From contig NZ_CP047393.1 in the NCBI RefSeq assembly GCF_009858175.1, positions 1,860,001 to 1,924,000 on the forward strand: a stretch of DNA of 64,000 bases. The letters are read 5' to 3'. Positions 29,341 through 38,608 of this stretch are shown here, piece after piece. Position numbers and translations under genes: made by a program. Below the pieces are notes generated by a model. It searched no databases. It saw only the letters and a list, made by a program, of their open reading frames with translations, and had not been told where the DNA came from. Within the stretch, counting starts at the first letter, position 1. The number at the start of each line of letters is the position of its first letter. Source of the stretch: Pontibacillus sp. HMF3514. Its GTDB lineage: Bacteria; Bacillota; Bacilli; Bacillales; BH030062.

Positions 29341-31224
29341 ATGGATCAGAAATACTTTACAATCGGTATGGCAGGGCATATTGATCATGGTAAAACATCA
29401 TTAACAAAAGCCTTAACGAAAATTGATACAGATCGGCTAAAAGAAGAAAAGGAACGAAGTATATCAATTGAGTTAGGGTTTGCGCCTTTAAAGCTACCAA
29501 ATAGCACGTTAAATGTATCGATAGTAGACGTACCTGGTCATGAAAAGTTTATTCGACAAATGATTGCTGGTGTAGCTGGGATTGATTTGGTACTTGTTAC
29601 AGTTGCTGCTGACGAAGGTGTGATGCCACAAACGAAAGAACATATGGACATATTAAACTTATTAGAAGTTCATCAAGCCATTATCGTGATAACCAAAATA
29701 GATCGAGTAGATGAAGAAATGTTGGAATTGGTGAAAGATGATATTGATCACCACATTCAAAAAACGTCTTTTGCAACTGCACCTATCGTACAAGTAGATA
29801 GTATCTCTGAAAAAGGACTAGATGAGCTTAAAATTCATATCGAAGAGTTTTTACTAAGCTTACAACCTAGAAATGAAAGTGGAGCATTTAGATTGCCAAT
29901 TGATCAGGTTTTTACTGTAAAAGGACAAGGTACTGTTATTCGTGGGACCGTCTATGATGGTACTGTAGAAGAGGAAGAAACATTAAAAGTGCTTCCATTA
30001 GGGCATGCATGTCGAGCCAGACAAATTCAAGTACATAATAGAGAAGTAATAAAAGCTCGTGCTGGACAGCGGACAGCAATTAACTTGGGTGGAGTTGAAA
30101 ATGATGAGCTTAAAAGGGGAGATGTACTCGTCCGAGATGATACCTATCCAGTAACAAACACGATTGATGTGACACTTCATTTTATTGGAAACTTATCTTC
30201 TTCACTAAAACAACGTGGCCAAGTTAAACTACACATAGGGACGAGCGAGGTTATGGGGCGTATCGTATTTTTTGATCGTAACGAGATTATCCATAATCCA
30301 GGAGAGATCGTATGCCAGATTCGTTTGGAAGAACCGATCGTTACTCAACGAGGAGACCGGTTTATTATTAGAAGACCAAGTCCTGTAGAGACAATTGGTG
30401 GAGGGTGGATACTGGATCCTCACGGAGAAAAGTACAGATTCGGACAAGAGACCATCTCCATGCTCGAAAAGAAACGGGAAGGCACACCAGAAGAAAGAAT
30501 AGAAGATGTTCTAGAAGAAGCACACTGGTTAACAATAGAGCAATTGAAGGATCAAACCGGTTTGCAGCATGATGAGTTAGAAGGATGTTTACAAGCTATG
30601 TTGGAAGATAACATTGTTTATTTTTCTCCTTATTATAGCCTGAAGCGGATCATGCAAAAGGTTGAATCAAATGTAACAACATATCTTCATCAGTTTCATG
30701 AGGAATTTCCGATGAGAAACGGAGCTAACAAGCCTGATGTTATGAATGTAGCTGGTGTTAATTCTAAATTATTTGATAGGTTATTAGAACAATGGGAGCA
30801 AGCACGGCTTATCCAGAAAGATGGTCGTTTTATAGCGCTTCATTCTTTTACCCCTCATATACCGCAAAAGTGGGAAAAGAGGATACAGAATGCGCTTGAT
30901 TCCCTTAAACAGGATGGATTGAAGCCGAATCCATTTGAGGAATATTTGAATCAAGAAGGCGTTCCAAAAGATATAAATGATGAGCTAGAAGGATTCCTTA
31001 TAGAGCAAAGTATAGTCGTTCGTTTAGATGACAAGCACCTGCTAGATTTAAAAGTGTTGGATCGTGCCATCGAGACCCTAAAAAATAACACAAATCAATC
31101 TTTCAGTTTGAAAGAAGCAAAAGATGTCTGGGGCGTATCAAGAAAATATTTAATACCACTTTTAGAAGTAATAGATGAAAAAGCAATAACAAAACGAGTA
31201 AATGACAAGAGAGAATGGCTCTAA
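29341..31224 (+). CDS. selB: Selenocysteine-specific elongation factor SelB
   Basis: GTPase that carries Sec-tRNA-Sec to the ribosome and binds the SECIS hairpin through its C-terminal winged helices. G1 is GHIDHGKTSL, the switch region RLKEEKERSISIELGFAPL replaces the EF-Tu type, G3 is DVPGHEKF and G4 TKID. Domains II-III follow, then about 260 residues of winged-helix repeats (for example ERIEDVLEEAHWLTIEQLKD). 627 residues, the normal SelB size. Convergent with selD across a shared terminator. Confidence 0.97.
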   Translation: MDQKYFTIGMAGHIDHGKTSLTKALTKIDTDRLKEEKERSISIELGFAPLKLPNSTLNVSIVDVPGHEKFIRQMIAGVAGIDLVLVTVAADEGVMPQTKEHMDILNLLEVHQAIIVITKIDRVDEEMLELVKDDIDHHIQKTSFATAPIVQVDSISEKGLDELKIHIEEFLLSLQPRNESGAFRLPIDQVFTVKGQGTVIRGTVYDGTVEEEETLKVLPLGHACRARQIQVHNREVIKARAGQRTAINLGGVENDELKRGDVLVRDDTYPVTNTIDVTLHFIGNLSSSLKQRGQVKLHIGTSEVMGRIVFFDRNEIIHNPGEIVCQIRLEEPIVTQRGDRFIIRRPSPVETIGGGWILDPHGEKYRFGQETISMLEKKREGTPEERIEDVLEEAHWLTIEQLKDQTGLQHDELEGCLQAMLEDNIVYFSPYYSLKRIMQKVESNVTTYLHQFHEEFPMRNGANKPDVMNVAGVNSKLFDRLLEQWEQARLIQKDGRFIALHSFTPHIPQKWEKRIQNALDSLKQDGLKPNPFEEYLNQEGVPKDINDELEGFLIEQSIVVRLDDKHLLDLKVLDRAIETLKNNTNQSFSLKEAKDVWGVSRKYLIPLLEVIDEKAITKRVNDKREWL

Positions 31225-31227
31225 AAG

Positions 31228-31262
31228 AAAGCCGCTTGGATAATTTCCAAGCGGCTTCTAAT
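31228..31262. terminator. Bidirectional terminator between selB and selD
   Basis: GCCGCTTGGA / TCCAAGCGGC perfect stem, A-rich on the left and TTCTAA on the right. Confidence 0.8.
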
Positions 31263-31271
31263 ATTATTTGA

Positions 31272-32324
31272 TTAATCAACATAAATAAGCTTGTCTTGCT
31301 TTTCAACTACTTTCCCAATAATCGTAGCCTCACGAATTTCCTCATTTTTTAGCTTTTGAATATATTGTTTAGCTTCCTCTTCAGGCATTGAAACGAGTAA
31401 ACCTCCTGAAGTAATCGCATCACAAAGAATCAATTGATCGATATCCGTTAAAGAGTCATCATAGATTACATCTTCTTTTAACCAGGTGTGATTTTTCTTT
31501 GATCCACCGGGGATGACACCATCTTTAGCAAGTTCCTTAGTACCAGGAAGTACTGGGATATCTTGATAATGAAAATGAAGAGACACATCACTTGCTCGGG
31601 CAATTTCACTACCGTGACCTAATAAACCAAAACCAGTTACGTCTGTTACTGCATGAACCTCAAAGTCATGAAGAGCTTCAGATGCTTTTTGGTTTAATTC
31701 GGACATAACAATAGACACGTCGTTGATTTGCCCCTTAGTGAGCTTCTCACGCTTAATTCCGGTAGTTTGGATGCCAACGCCTATTGGCTTTGTTAAAACC
31801 AGTACATCCCCTGTCTGTGCACCTGCATTTGTATATATACGTTCAGGGTGAACAAGCCCAGTAACAGATAAACCGAATTTAGGCTCTTGGTCATCGATAG
31901 AATGTCCACCGACAATAACCCCACCAGCTTCATGAACTTTATCCTGTGCACCTTGAAGAATTTGTCCTAACAATTCTGGGCCCAATTTTTTTATTGGGTA
32001 ACCTACTATATTTAGTGCTGTTTTGACTTCTCCGCCCATAGCATACACATCACTGAGGGCATTTGCCGCTGATATTTGACCGAACATGTATGGGTCATCC
32101 ACAATCGGTGTAAAATAATCAAGTGTTTGAATCATCGCTAACTCATCTGTTAATCGATATACACCAGCATCATCAGAGGTGTCGTGACCTACTAATAAAT
32201 TGGAGTCTTGTTTACTATTTTCTACGTGACGCAAAACTTGCGTCAGGTCATCAGGACCTAATTTGCATCCTCAACCAGCTTTTGTAGACAATGTTGTTAG
32301 ACGGATTTTTTCTTCTTGTGTCAT
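31272..32324 (-). CDS. selD: Selenophosphate synthetase SelD, itself a selenoprotein (Sec18)
   Basis: Makes selenophosphate from selenide and ATP for SelA. The ordinary frame starts only at 32234, but it continues upstream through one TGA (32273-32271) to ATG 32324, which has AAGGAGGTG before it. The product then begins MTQEEKIRLTTLSTKAG-U-GCKLGPDDL. The TGA falls at the catalytic Cys/Sec position of the family (usually GCGCK or GUGCK). 350 residues including Sec18. Later HDTSDDAGVYRL, SDVYAMGG and GGHSIDDQEPKFGLSVTG match SelD. A perfect 8-bp hairpin 25 bases past the TGA is the probable SECIS. Confidence 0.95.
32227..32245 (-). promoter_or_regulatory. Probable SECIS hairpin in selD
   Basis: In the selD message TGACGCAA-GTT-TTGCGTCA: perfect 8-bp stem, triloop GTT, starting 25 bases after the TGA codon. 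The same triloop occurs in the hairpin after the other in-frame TGA at 32507-32521. Confidence 0.8.
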
Positions 32325-32368
32325 GGTTCAGCACCTCCTTCTCTCTAGTCTAGTGTACAAAAAATTTC

Positions 32369-32419
32369 TATATACATGAAGTATGTTATTTTGCAAAAAG
32401 AAGAAATGTTCAATACAAT
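32369..32419. promoter_or_regulatory. Overlapping divergent promoters for selD and the selW-like gene
   Basis: TTGCAA at 32391-32396 is its own reverse complement. Rightward: TTGCAA, 17 bases, TACAAT (32414-32419). Leftward: TTGCAA, 16 bases, TATATA (32374-32369). Both promoters could use the same six bases as -35. Confidence 0.6.
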
Positions 32420-32451
32420 AAATTATATATAGTTAATAAGGAGGATGTTGT

Positions 32452-32685
32452 ATGACGTATAAGGTATCCATAGAATTCTGCATGAAGTGAAACTATGCAC
32501 CTAAAGCTGCGAGTTTCGCAGAAAACATGTTTTCGCATTTCCGTCATGACATTGAAGAATTAACCTTAGTTCCAAGTAGCGGAGGGGCTTTTGAGGTTAC
32601 TGTTAATGGAGAGAAGATTTACTCTAAGCTCGATACAGGTGAATTTCCGAATGAGAAAGAACTTTTCTCTAAAATGAGTACTTAA
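32452..32685 (+). CDS. SelW/Rdx-family selenoprotein with CxxU motif (in-frame TGA)
   Basis: 77 residues if TGA 32488-32490 is read as Sec13. The product begins MTYKVSIEFCMK-U-NYAPKA and then runs ASFAENMFSHFRHDIEELTL, PSSGGAFEVTVNGEKIYSKL, TGEFPNEKELFSKMS. C10xxU13 after a first beta strand, the mid GGAFEV-NG-Y-KL pattern and the G-FP C-terminal block are those of the thioredoxin-like SelW/Rdx redox family. GGAGGATG lies before the ATG. A perfect hairpin starts 16 bases past the TGA. The only selenoprotein seen here apart from SelD. Client redox partner unknown. Confidence 0.92.
32507..32521 (+). promoter_or_regulatory. Probable SECIS hairpin in the selW-like gene
   Basis: CTGCGA-GTT-TCGCAG: perfect 6-bp stem with GTT triloop, 16 bases after the TGA. 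Loop sequence identical to the selD hairpin although the stems differ. Confidence 0.8.
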
Positions 32686-32698
32686 CGAAGGGTAACCG

Positions 32699-32730
32699 AT
32701 GCATATCCGGAAAAGGGTATGCATTTTTTT
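32699..32730 (+). terminator. Terminator or attenuator between selW-like gene and selA
   Basis: ATGCATA / TATGCAT stem followed by TTTTTTTAT, 14 bases past the selW-like stop and 32 before selA. No separate selA promoter is obvious, so it may set a lower selA level. Confidence 0.75.
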
Positions 32731-32761
32731 ATACTAGACAGATCAAGAAAGGAGGAAAAAC

Positions 32762-34168
32762 ATGCAAAAGTTTTTAAGAAATATCCCACCAATACATGAG
32801 TTGCAAAATCATATAAAAGTAAGACAAATACAAGAAAAATTTTACGTAAATAACAATCAACTAACATCCTTTTTACAACAAGAAACAAACGCTCTTCGAA
32901 ATGATATTTTAACTGGCCATTGGAAGCCTGAACATGAAAATGGGATAGAAGAAGAGATCCTCTCACGTGTTTATAGAACCATCCAACAATGGAATACACC
33001 AAATTTAAAGCGTGTTATAAATGCTACCGGTACGATATTACATACCAATTTAGGGCGTGCACGATTAAGTGAAGAAGCTGTGAAAAGAGTTGTGGAAGTC
33101 GCAAGTCACTATTCAAACTTAGAATATAATTTAGAACAGGGGACAAGAGGTTCAAGGCACGATATCGTTGAAGACTTGATTATGGAGTTAACGGGTGCTG
33201 AAGCGGCCATGGTTGTGAATAATAATGCTGCTGCAGTGTACATGATCTTAACAGCTTTCGCTAAAAATCAAAATGTGGTTGTATCAAGAGGAGAACTTGT
33301 TGAGATTGGTGGAAGTTTTCGCGTGTCATCGATCATGGAAGAGAGTGGGGCAGGACTAGTTGAAGTTGGTACCACGAATAAGACACATCTTTTTGATTAT
33401 GAGAATGCAATTGATGAAGAGACCGCTATGCTAATGAAAGTACATACAAGTAATTTTAAAATTCTAGGCTTCACTCAGTCAGTGGATCGGGAGTCGTTAG
33501 TTCAACTCGCTCAAGAAAATGAGAAGCTGTATTATGAAGATTTAGGTAGTGGTGCGCTCCATGCTTTTCATGAAGAAGGTATAGGGGAAGAGCCAGTCGT
33601 TCGAAAAATTTTAAATGAGGGAGCTCACCTAGTTTCTTTTAGTGGTGATAAATTACTAGGGGGGCCACAGGCAGGTATCATTGCTGGGAAGAAATCATAT
33701 ATTGATCGCTTAAAAAAACATCAATTAGCTCGTGTACTTCGTGTAGATAAAATGACATTGGCAGCATTAGAGGGAACGTTTAAACAATATGCAAAGAGAG
33801 AAGAAAATCAGATACCTGTTATTCGTGACTTAAGAAAATCACAAGGAGATATTCAAGAACAAGCTCGACAGTTTATTGAACGTGTAGGAGAATTAGAACA
33901 TTTTAAGTTAAGTGTCATCGATTCTGAAGCTCAAGTAGGAGGAGGCACAATGCCAGAAGTACTTATTCCTTCCGCAGGAGTTGCTTTAACAGAGAAATCT
34001 GTCAGTGCTGAAAAGATTGAACAAAAGCTTAGGAAGCATGAACCAAGTGTGATCACGCGATACTACAATGAACAGCTTTTCATCGATTTTCGAACACTGA
34101 CAGAGGAAGAACAATCAGAATTGGTTTACATTGTTAAGTCGATTGACCAACAATTACAAATCGTGTGA
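32762..34168 (+). CDS. selA: L-seryl-tRNA(Sec) selenium transferase SelA
   Basis: PLP enzyme that converts Ser-tRNA-Sec to Sec-tRNA-Sec with selenophosphate; a large ring-shaped homodecamer in other bacteria. The expected PLP Lys297 is in [31 protein letters not shown] and [17 protein letters not shown] are further family marks. 468 residues, the usual length. AAGGAGGAAAAAC precedes the ATG. Its last 15 bases overlap the end of sspP on the other strand. Confidence 0.97.
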   Translation: MQKFLRNIPPIHELQNHIKVRQIQEKFYVNNNQLTSFLQQETNALRNDILTGHWKPEHENGIEEEILSRVYRTIQQWNTPNLKRVINATGTILHTNLGRARLSEEAVKRVVEVASHYSNLEYNLEQGTRGSRHDIVEDLIMELTGAEAAMVVNNNAAAVYMILTAFAKNQNVVVSRGELVEIGGSFRVSSIMEESGAGLVEVGTTNKTHLFDYENAIDEETAMLMKVHTSNFKILGFTQSVDRESLVQLAQENEKLYYEDLGSGALHAFHEEGIGEEPVVRKILNEGAHLVSFSGDKLLGGPQAGIIAGKKSYIDRLKKHQLARVLRVDKMTLAALEGTFKQYAKREENQIPVIRDLRKSQGDIQEQARQFIERVGELEHFKLSVIDSEAQVGGGTMPEVLIPSAGVALTEKSVSAEKIEQKLRKHEPSVITRYYNEQLFIDFRTLTEEEQSELVYIVKSIDQQLQIV

Positions 34169-34306
34169 AGAGTGTTTCTTTTGGCGTGAATGGTTACGAT
34201 TTTTCACTTTATGCGATCCACTCAATTTTTCTCCATATCCTTGTTGAGGGCTTTTAGGAAGGTTAGGGCGCTCTTGCTGTTTTGGTCCTTTTGGTTTTCC
34301 GGACAT
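34154..34306 (-). CDS. sspP: Small acid-soluble spore protein P (SspP)
   Basis: 50 residues, starting [19 protein letters not shown] and ending with the diagnostic block [21 protein letters not shown]. The same end (SGSKKVKNRNHTRQKHN-type) marks B. subtilis SspP. It is a minor SASP made in the forespore and located in the spore core. A GGAGGGATT ribosome site lies upstream. Tail-to-tail overlap with selA; in B. subtilis sspP also lies close to sspO and citB. Confidence 0.93.
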   Translation of the reverse strand: MSGKPKGPKQQERPNLPKSPQQGYGEKLSGSHKVKNRNHSRQKKHSSHDL

Positions 34307-34371
34307 TGTAATCCCTCCTTTCAATACTAGGTTTTGAAAGAATGTTGTGGTCTATACGCGCCAATGCATGG

Positions 34372-34425
34372 ATTTCTACTCACTACATAAACTAGGTGCA
34401 TCAACATGAAGGAGTGAGTAGAAAT
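34372..34425 (+). promoter_or_regulatory. Hairpin covering the start of the 34424 gene
   Basis: ATTTCTACTCACT (34372-34384) is exactly complementary to AGTGAGTAGAAAT (34413-34425). The right arm includes the end of the ribosome site AAGGAG and the first two bases of the ATG, so a message starting upstream would hide its own start. Confidence 0.65.
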
Positions 34426-34684
34426 GCCACATCATAAAAATAAACAACAGGCATTCCAAGCTGCTCAACAAGGGTATGAGCAAGCTGAAAAAGCTAATAA
34501 ACAACGTATTGAAGCCATTAATCGAGCGGACTATGGAAAAGAATTAGGTCACCTGACACAAGAGGTCAATGAAGCCTATCAACAAATCGATAAAGCACTA
34601 AGTGTTGCAAGTGAACACCAGGAAAAGCAGCTAAAGCAATACCAAGAAAAATTAAATCAAATTATGTCTGAGCTTGAAGAATAA
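34424..34684 (+). CDS. Small coiled-coil protein of unknown function, spore-region neighbour
   Basis: 86 residues, strongly helical, rich in Gln/Glu/Lys (HKNKQQAFQAAQQGYEQAEK through to the end QIMSELEE). It is not Tlp, which is at 40309. It sits between sspP and sspO, so a late sporulation role is plausible but unproven. AAGGAG precedes the ATG and the start is enclosed in a 13-bp hairpin. A terminator shared with sspO follows. Confidence 0.75.
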   Translation: MPHHKNKQQAFQAAQQGYEQAEKANKQRIEAINRADYGKELGHLTQEVNEAYQQIDKALSVASEHQEKQLKQYQEKLNQIMSELEE

Positions 34685-34689
34685 TTAAA

Positions 34690-34728
34690 AGAGTCCTTCC
34701 TCACAAAAAAATGGGAAGGACTTTTTTA
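34690..34728. terminator. Bidirectional terminator between the coiled-coil gene and sspO
   Basis: AGTCCTTCC / GGAAGGACT stem flanked by AAAA and TTTTTT. Confidence 0.85.
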
Positions 34729-34881
34729 TTATTGATTTTTTTTGCGTTTCTTATTATTTTGTCGTTCTTCAGCTGTTAAAGGGATCTGAGGAGTTTCTTC
34801 GTTGTATCCGGCACCTTGCCCTTGACCTTTCGCTGCATTCATACCAGGTCTAATGTGGTTTGCTTTACGTTTGTTACCCAT
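34729..34881 (-). CDS. sspO: Small acid-soluble spore protein O (SspO)
   Basis: 50 residues: [20 protein letters not shown], then GQGAGY, and the end [16 protein letters not shown]. The start (KRKANH-GMN-AK-QG-GAGY) and the ending ERQNNKKRK are those of B. subtilis SspO. Forespore-made minor SASP. GGAGGTGATC precedes the ATG. Divergent from citB, as in B. subtilis. Confidence 0.94.
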   Translation of the reverse strand: MGNKRKANHIRPGMNAAKGQGQGAGYNEETPQIPLTAEERQNNKKRKKNQ

Positions 34882-35090
34882 GATGATCACCTCCATATTT
34901 TCGTAGGATCACCTACGTATTTCACTCTTATTATGAGAAAATTGACACGAAATAATTTACTTATAAATCGTTTTCATATAAAATGTTAGTTGCGGATTTG
35001 GCTTTCAGTACATAAAGAAAGCGAATTATTGGGGTAGGAGAAGTCTTATATAGGGCTTTTCATGAAATTTAATTGAGGGGGTAAACAAAC

Positions 35091-37805
35091 ATGGCAGTGA
35101 ATGATGCTTATAATGCAAAAAAGCAATTTGAACTGAATGGTAAAACGTACAACTATTACCAGCTAAAAGCTCTCGAAAACGCTGGATATGGAGATATTTC
35201 ACGTCTTCCATATTCCATTCGTGTATTACTTGAATCTGTTCTTCGTCAGTATGATGGAGAGGTTATTCAAAAAGAGCATATTGAAAAACTTGCTAAATGG
35301 GGAAGCAAGGATTTTGAAAGCGTAGATGTTCCATTTAAACCATCTCGCGTTATCCTTCAAGACTTCACAGGTGTACCAGCAGTTGTAGATCTTGCGTCTT
35401 TACGTAAGGCAATGGTAGACATGGGTGGAAGTCCTGATGAAATCAATCCAGAGGTTCCGGTTGATCTTGTAATTGACCACTCTGTACAGGTTGACCAATA
35501 CGGTACGCAGGATGCATTACGTGTAAATATGGAATTAGAATTTGAACGTAACAAAGAACGTTATGAATTCCTAAACTGGGCGAAGAAAGCTTTCGATAAC
35601 TACGAAGCGGTACCGCCTGCAACTGGAATCGTTCACCAAGTTAACTTAGAGTACATTGCAAACGTTGTACATGCTAAAGAAAACGAACAAGGTGAATATG
35701 ATACTTACCCAGATACTCTAGTTGGAACCGATTCCCACACGACTATGATCAATGGTCTTGGAATTCTTGGTTGGGGTGTAGGTGGAATTGAAGCTGAAGC
35801 AGGAATGCTTGGACAGCCTTCATACTTCCCAGCTCCAGAAGTAATTGGTGTAAAACTAACTGGAAGCTTACCACAAGGTACTACTGCAACCGACCTTGCG
35901 TTAAAAGTTACACAAAAGCTACGTGAGAAAAACGTTGTAGGTAAGTTTGTTGAATTCTTCGGTCCTGGGCTGAAAGATATGCCACTAGCTGACCGTGCTA
36001 CAATCTCAAACATGGCACCTGAATACGGTGCAACTTGTGGCTTCTTCCCAGTAGATGAAGAATCCCTTGAATACTTACGTTTAACAGGTCGTAGCGAAGA
36101 GCATATCAAAGTAGTAGAACAATACTGTAAAGAGAATGATCTTTTCTACTCTCCTGATCAACCAGATCCACAATTTACGGATCTAGTGGAAATTAATCTT
36201 ACTGAGCTTGAACCAAACCTATCTGGTCCAAAGCGTCCACAGGATTTAATTCCACTATCTAAAATGCAAGAATCTTTCAATCAAGCCTTAACTGCGCCTG
36301 AAGGAAACCAAGGCTTCGGTCTTTCTGAGAAAGAGAAAGAAAAAGAAGTAACGATTGAGCATCCGAATGGTAAGAAGTCTACAATGAAGACAGGTGCTGT
36401 TGCTATTGCAGCCATCACATCTTGTACGAACACTTCAAACCCACATGTTATGCTTGGTGCAGGCTTAGTTGCGAAAAAAGCGGTTGAAAAAGGTCTAGAA
36501 GTACCTGAATATGTTAAGACATCTCTAGCACCTGGTTCTAAAGTTGTTACACGCTACCTAGAGGATTCCGGTTTAATGGAACCACTTCAAACTCTAGGGT
36601 TTAACCTAGTTGGTTATGGTTGTACAACTTGTATCGGTAACTCCGGACCACTTGCTGAAGAAATTGAACAGGCAATTGCAGACAATGATCTAACAGTTTC
36701 TTCTGTTCTTTCCGGTAACCGTAACTTTGAAGGACGCATTCACCCACTTGTGAAAGCGAACTACCTTGCTTCACCACCGCTTGTTGTGGCTTATGCACTA
36801 GCTGGTTCAGTAGATGTTGACCTTCGTAATGAACCAATCGGTCAAGACAAAGATGGTAATGATGTATTCTTTGATGACATCTGGCCTACAATGGATGAAA
36901 TTAAAACGGAAATTGATCGCAGTGTAAACCCTGAGATCTTCCGTAAAGAATACGAAAATGTTTTCGATTCCAACGAAAAATGGAATGAAATTAATACAAC
37001 GGATCAGCCTCTATATGACTGGGATGAGAATTCTACTTACATTCAAAACCCACCATTCTTTGAAGGCTTATCAAAAGATCCATCTGCTGTGAAGAGCTTA
37101 AACAACCTGAAAATGATCGGGAAGTTTGGCGACTCTGTAACAACAGACCACATCTCTCCAGCAGGTGCTATTGCAAAGGATATGCCAGCAGGTCAATACT
37201 TGCAGGAAAAAGGCGTTTCTCCTCGTAACTTTAACTCTTATGGCTCCCGTCGCGGTAACCATGAGGTTATGATGCGTGGTACATTCGCTAATATCCGTAT
37301 CCGTAACAAATTAGCTCCAGGAACTGAAGGTGGCTATACAACATACTGGCCAACTGGAGAAGTAATGCCGATTTACGATGCAGCGATGAAATACAAGCAA
37401 GACGGAACAGGTCTAATTGTAGTTGCAGGTAAAGACTATGGTATGGGAAGCTCCCGTGACTGGGCAGCAAAAGGAACTGACCTATTAGGTATTAAAACGG
37501 TTATTGCAGAGAGCTTTGAGCGTATCCACCGTTCTAACCTTGTAATGATGGGCGTACTTCCACTTCAGTTTAAAGAAGCCGACAGTGCAGATTCTCTTGG
37601 TCTAACTGGTAAAGAAACATTTAACATCGATATCGATGAAAATGTAAAACCACATGACCTTGTTAAGGTAACTGCTACTGACGAAGAAGGTAACAAAACT
37701 GAATTTGATGTCATCGCACGCTTCGATAGTAACGTTGAGATCGACTACTATCGTAACGGCGGAATCCTTCAAAAAGTACTTCGCGACAAACTTGCGACAA
37801 ACTAA
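35091..37805 (+). CDS. citB: Aconitate hydratase (aconitase A type)
   Basis: Converts citrate to isocitrate in the TCA cycle; in B. subtilis it also acts as an iron-responsive RNA-binding protein. 904 residues. The cluster cysteines are in [11 protein letters not shown] and [14 protein letters not shown]. Active-site stretches [41 protein letters not shown] and [15 protein letters not shown] are complete. TTGAGGGGGTAAACAAAC is the ribosome site. A terminator follows. Confidence 0.98.
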   Translation: MAVNDAYNAKKQFELNGKTYNYYQLKALENAGYGDISRLPYSIRVLLESVLRQYDGEVIQKEHIEKLAKWGSKDFESVDVPFKPSRVILQDFTGVPAVVDLASLRKAMVDMGGSPDEINPEVPVDLVIDHSVQVDQYGTQDALRVNMELEFERNKERYEFLNWAKKAFDNYEAVPPATGIVHQVNLEYIANVVHAKENEQGEYDTYPDTLVGTDSHTTMINGLGILGWGVGGIEAEAGMLGQPSYFPAPEVIGVKLTGSLPQGTTATDLALKVTQKLREKNVVGKFVEFFGPGLKDMPLADRATISNMAPEYGATCGFFPVDEESLEYLRLTGRSEEHIKVVEQYCKENDLFYSPDQPDPQFTDLVEINLTELEPNLSGPKRPQDLIPLSKMQESFNQALTAPEGNQGFGLSEKEKEKEVTIEHPNGKKSTMKTGAVAIAAITSCTNTSNPHVMLGAGLVAKKAVEKGLEVPEYVKTSLAPGSKVVTRYLEDSGLMEPLQTLGFNLVGYGCTTCIGNSGPLAEEIEQAIADNDLTVSSVLSGNRNFEGRIHPLVKANYLASPPLVVAYALAGSVDVDLRNEPIGQDKDGNDVFFDDIWPTMDEIKTEIDRSVNPEIFRKEYENVFDSNEKWNEINTTDQPLYDWDENSTYIQNPPFFEGLSKDPSAVKSLNNLKMIGKFGDSVTTDHISPAGAIAKDMPAGQYLQEKGVSPRNFNSYGSRRGNHEVMMRGTFANIRIRNKLAPGTEGGYTTYWPTGEVMPIYDAAMKYKQDGTGLIVVAGKDYGMGSSRDWAAKGTDLLGIKTVIAESFERIHRSNLVMMGVLPLQFKEADSADSLGLTGKETFNIDIDENVKPHDLVKVTATDEEGNKTEFDVIARFDSNVEIDYYRNGGILQKVLRDKLATN

Positions 37806-37815
37806 TAAGGATTAT

Positions 37816-37853
37816 TATGCAGCAGTCTCTAAACGAGGCTGTTGCATTTTTAA
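37816..37853 (+). terminator. Terminator after citB
   Basis: TGCAGCAGTCTC / GAGGCTGTTGCA stem (two G-T pairs) followed by TTTTTAA. Confidence 0.8.
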
Positions 37854-37895
37854 TTTTAGAAATACTGTTAGGGAAATTGGTATAAACTTTGTTCA

Positions 37896-38474
37896 GTTAT
37901 ATGGCAGTAATCTGGAATAAGCTTCTGAGTGAGATGGTGGGTTCGTTGCGTTTGTGAGGCGTGGGGGTCATTGAAACGGCAATACTCCTGCGGAAGACCG
38001 TCCAAGCCTCCTCATCCGCTACGCTCCTTGCGGGGTCTTGGCCGCCCTTTCTACCGCGGGAGTTTGCCGTTTCCTTCCCCCCATTGGTATGTAGGTTAAC
38101 GACCCCAGCTCTAATTAGTTGATCTTCCATAGAGCATCAGAAGTATTATATGGAGATCAGAAATGCTATAAACAAGCTTTATCTCAGGATTCAAATCTTC
38201 TTCAATCTAATTAAGGTGCAACTAACAAATCAAAACAGAAATACTTATTAGGCTGCGGTTCCGTTAACCTAAATACAGCTAAGGTGGGCTGGGAAACGGG
38301 CTGACTCCTCCGGAAAAACGGGCGAGCGAGACCCCGCAGGGAACGAAGTGAGTGAGGAGGCTCGATCGTTCGTCCGGGGAAAGCAGCCCGTTTCCCAGCC
38401 CGCCGCACTCCATTAAAGCAACGGAACCATACTCACCTTATCTCGAAATCAAGTCTTCCAGATAAGGGGGCTAT
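37896..38474. repeat. Paired hairpin element, locus 3 (type B plus, type A minus, ends swapped)
   Basis: Left end TTATATGGCAGTAATCTGGA. Type B hairpin 37973-38073 has GCGGG-type arms near its tip. The interior 38095-38250 is unlike the other loci. Type A hairpin 38283-38404 has perfect 21-bp arms (38283-38303 with 38384-38404). Right end CCAGATAAGGGGGCT. The outer ends are arranged as at loci 1 and 4, but the hairpins as at loci 2 and 5. No gene seen here. Confidence 0.87.
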
Positions 38475-38608
38475 AGAGGAATAACGATTTTTGATATAAA
38501 TCAATGTTTATGTGACTATTATCCAACAATAAGAGCAATTGACTTTACAATAGAGGCGGCTTCAACGTACTATAAAACCATATCTTATCAGACATAGGAG
38601 AAAAGTTT

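Noticed and set aside
31272-32234. selD as a 320-residue protein starting at 32234
   Set aside because: This start (TTG) lacks a ribosome site and would remove the catalytic Cys/Sec segment. The TGA readthrough model restores the family N-terminus.
34424-34684. Annotation of this gene as Tlp
   Set aside because: The true Tlp signature (NPDDRSDNVEKLQ) is in the gene at 40309; this one shares only length and composition.
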